From the NCBI GenBank assembly GCA_040881985.1, contig JBBECE010000019.1, forward strand, positions 48,797 to 112,796: a DNA stretch of 64,000 bases, in the 5' to 3' direction. Made by a program: the position numbers and the translations under genes. This DNA is from JBBECE01 sp040881985. GTDB lineage: Bacteria > Pseudomonadota > Alphaproteobacteria > Rhizobiales > Devosiaceae. Shown here piece after piece: positions 62,661-64,000 of this stretch; positions within the stretch are counted from its first letter, which is position 1, and each line of letters starts with the position of its first letter. The notes beneath the pieces are model-generated. The model saw nothing but the letters and a program-made list of their open reading frames with translations. It ran no database searches and was not told where the DNA came from.

Positions 62661-64000
62661 ATGCAAACAGAAATGCTGATCGGCGACCGGTTGGAAAAGG
62701 GCGGCGGGACGGCGGCCGAGACGATTGTCAATCCGAGGACCGGCGAGACGATTCTGGAACTCAAGGAAGCCTCGCCCTCCCAGGTCGACGCGGCGGTTGC
62801 CGCCGCCAGCAAGGCGTTCGAAAGCTGGTCGCGCACCACGCCGGCGCAGCGGTCGGGGTATCTGCTCAAGATCGCCGACCGGATCGAGGCGGAGGCGGGA
62901 GATTTCGCGGCGGTCGAGGCTTTGAATTGCGGCAAGCCGATCGGGGCGGTGACCAATGACGAAATTCCGGCGATCCTCGATTGCTGGCGGTTCTTCGCGG
63001 GCGCGGCCAGGACGCTGCCGGCGATGGCGGGCGGGGAGTATCTGCCGGGCCTGACTTCGATGACCCGGCGCGACCCGGTCGGGGTCGTCGGCTCGATCGC
63101 GCCCTGGAACTATCCGCTGATGATGCTGGCCTGGAAGCTCGCCCCGGCGATCGCCGCCGGCAATACGGTCGTCTTCAAGCCGTCCGAGCAGACCCCGCTG
63201 ACGGCGCTGAAGATGGCGAAACTGTTCGCCGAGATCCTGCCCGAGGGGGTGGCGAACGTGGTTTTGGGGCGCGGTGAAAGCGTCGGCAGCGCGCTCATCA
63301 ATCACCGTTCGGTCAGGATGATTTCGCTGACCGGGGACATCGCAACCGGCAAGAAAGTGCTGGAGGCGGCGGCCAAATCGGTCAAGCGCACGCATCTTGA
63401 GTTGGGCGGCAAGGCGCCGGTCATCGTCTTTGACGACGCCGAAATCGGCGCCGTCGTCGAGGGGGTGAAGACTTTTGGCTATTACAATGCTGGGCAGGAT
63501 TGCACCGCGGCCTGCCGCATCTATGCGGGGGCAAAAATCTACGAAAAGCTCGTCGCCGATCTCTCGGCCGCGGTCGCTAAAATCCGCTTCGGGGAAGCCG
63601 ACGACACCGGGAACGAGATCGGGCCGCTGATCTCGAAGCGGCAGCGCGAGCGGGTGACGGGTTTCGTCGAGCGGGCGATGTCGCTGAAGCATGTCGAGGT
63701 GACAACCGGGGGCAAGCCGGCCGGCGACAAGGGCTTCTATTACAAGCCGACGGTGGTGGCGGGGGCCTTGCCGGGCGACGAGATCGTGCAAAAGGAAGTC
63801 TTCGGGCCGGTCGTTTCGGTGACGCGCTTTACCGATAAGGACGACCCCGTCTCCTGGGCCAACGATTCCGAGTATGGGCTCGCCTCTTCGGTCTGGACGC
63901 GGGGCGTCGGCCGGGCGATGCAGGCGGCGGCGCGGCTGCAATACGGTTGTACCTGGATCAACACGCATTTCATGCTGGCCAACGAAATGCCGCATGGCGG
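62661..64000 (+). CDS. patD: Gamma-aminobutyraldehyde dehydrogenase PatD, 3'-truncated by the window edge
   Basis: Oxidises 4-aminobutanal, from putrescine, to GABA with NAD+. 446 residues visible of about 474; the stop lies beyond the window. Catalytic Cys281 (YNAGQDCTAACRI), general-base Glu247 (HLELGGKAP), cofactor motif PWNYPLM and SLTGDIATGK; closely resembles E. coli PatD/YdcW. ATG 62661 has ACGGAGG upstream, 16 bp after ydcV, as in the E. coli ydcSTUV-patD operon. Confidence 0.95.
   Translation, partial: MQTEMLIGDRLEKGGGTAAETIVNPRTGETILELKEASPSQVDAAVAAASKAFESWSRTTPAQRSGYLLKIADRIEAEAGDFAAVEALNCGKPIGAVTNDEIPAILDCWRFFAGAARTLPAMAGGEYLPGLTSMTRRDPVGVVGSIAPWNYPLMMLAWKLAPAIAAGNTVVFKPSEQTPLTALKMAKLFAEILPEGVANVVLGRGESVGSALINHRSVRMISLTGDIATGKKVLEAAAKSVKRTHLELGGKAPVIVFDDAEIGAVVEGVKTFGYYNAGQDCTAACRIYAGAKIYEKLVADLSAAVAKIRFGEADDTGNEIGPLISKRQRERVTGFVERAMSLKHVEVTTGGKPAGDKGFYYKPTVVAGALPGDEIVQKEVFGPVVSVTRFTDKDDPVSWANDSEYGLASSVWTRGVGRAMQAAARLQYGCTWINTHFMLANEMPHG

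Overview
The window is a GC-rich, gene-dense piece of an alphaproteobacterial chromosome. It is most likely from the order Hyphomicrobiales (Rhizobiales); the family cannot be fixed from the sequence alone. The evidence is gene order: dnaK-dnaJ, the his cluster next to hslVU, tim44-fxsA-secB-dnaQ-coaE-aroE-maf, then hemE-hemJ-rho-mnmE-mnmG-rsmG-parA-parB-holA-lptE-leuS, and a CenR-type response regulator. This is the conserved neighbourhood of the alphaproteobacterial replication origin. Consistent with that, the 433-bp gap between maf and hemE holds DnaA-box-like sequences, a TTAA-N7-TTAA CtrA site and a cluster of GANTC (CcrM) sites. Centromere-like parS palindromes lie 4-7 kb away, beside and inside mnmG/rsmG.

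Layout. 1-14 kb: 3' part of dnaK, an OmdA-domain ORF, dnaJ, pyrF, dapB, gpmA, an AraC/MGMT alkyl-DNA repair protein, a DUF2244 protein, nth, a DUF2214 membrane protein, an adenosine kinase-like PfkB protein, then on the minus strand hisB-DUF2628-hisH-[GIY-YIG ORF]-hisA-[82-aa membrane protein]-hisF-hisE-coaA. 14-22.5 kb: hslVU, a NYN/LOTUS putative RNase, XRE regulator, Smr protein, Tim44-like protein, fxsA-secB, and the dnaQ-coaE-aroE-maf operon. 22.5-35.6 kb: putative oriC, haem genes, rho, tRNA-modification genes, parAB with parS, holA-lptE-leuS. 35.6-48 kb: yggS, CenR-like regulator with a lone cyclic-nucleotide-binding protein, xthA, lolA, ftsK, amtB-glnK, a UbiH-family hydroxylase, Trm112, a Lon-N protein, a CnoX-like thioredoxin-TPR protein, tRNA-Gly and an SH3b envelope protein.

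The last 16 kb is accessory. Two tandem short outer-membrane-type proteins have diverged in sequence, yet their upstream regions are identical for 168 bp. A dipeptide-type ABC importer (binding protein, two permeases, two ATPases) sits with an intracellular GH51 alpha-L-arabinofuranosidase and an ArsR-type regulator carrying a long beta-rich C-terminal domain. I read this as an uptake and hydrolysis locus for arabinose-containing oligosaccharides. A ydcSTUV-patD operon for polyamine uptake and gamma-aminobutyraldehyde oxidation follows and runs off the window.

No insertion sequence, integrase, CRISPR array or rRNA was seen. The clearest departures from the expected gene order are a low-GC GIY-YIG ORF inside the his operon, absence of ppsR between maf and the origin, absence of mltA between tim44 and smr, the duplicated leader of the outer-membrane pair, and a long hairpin between amtB and ftsK.
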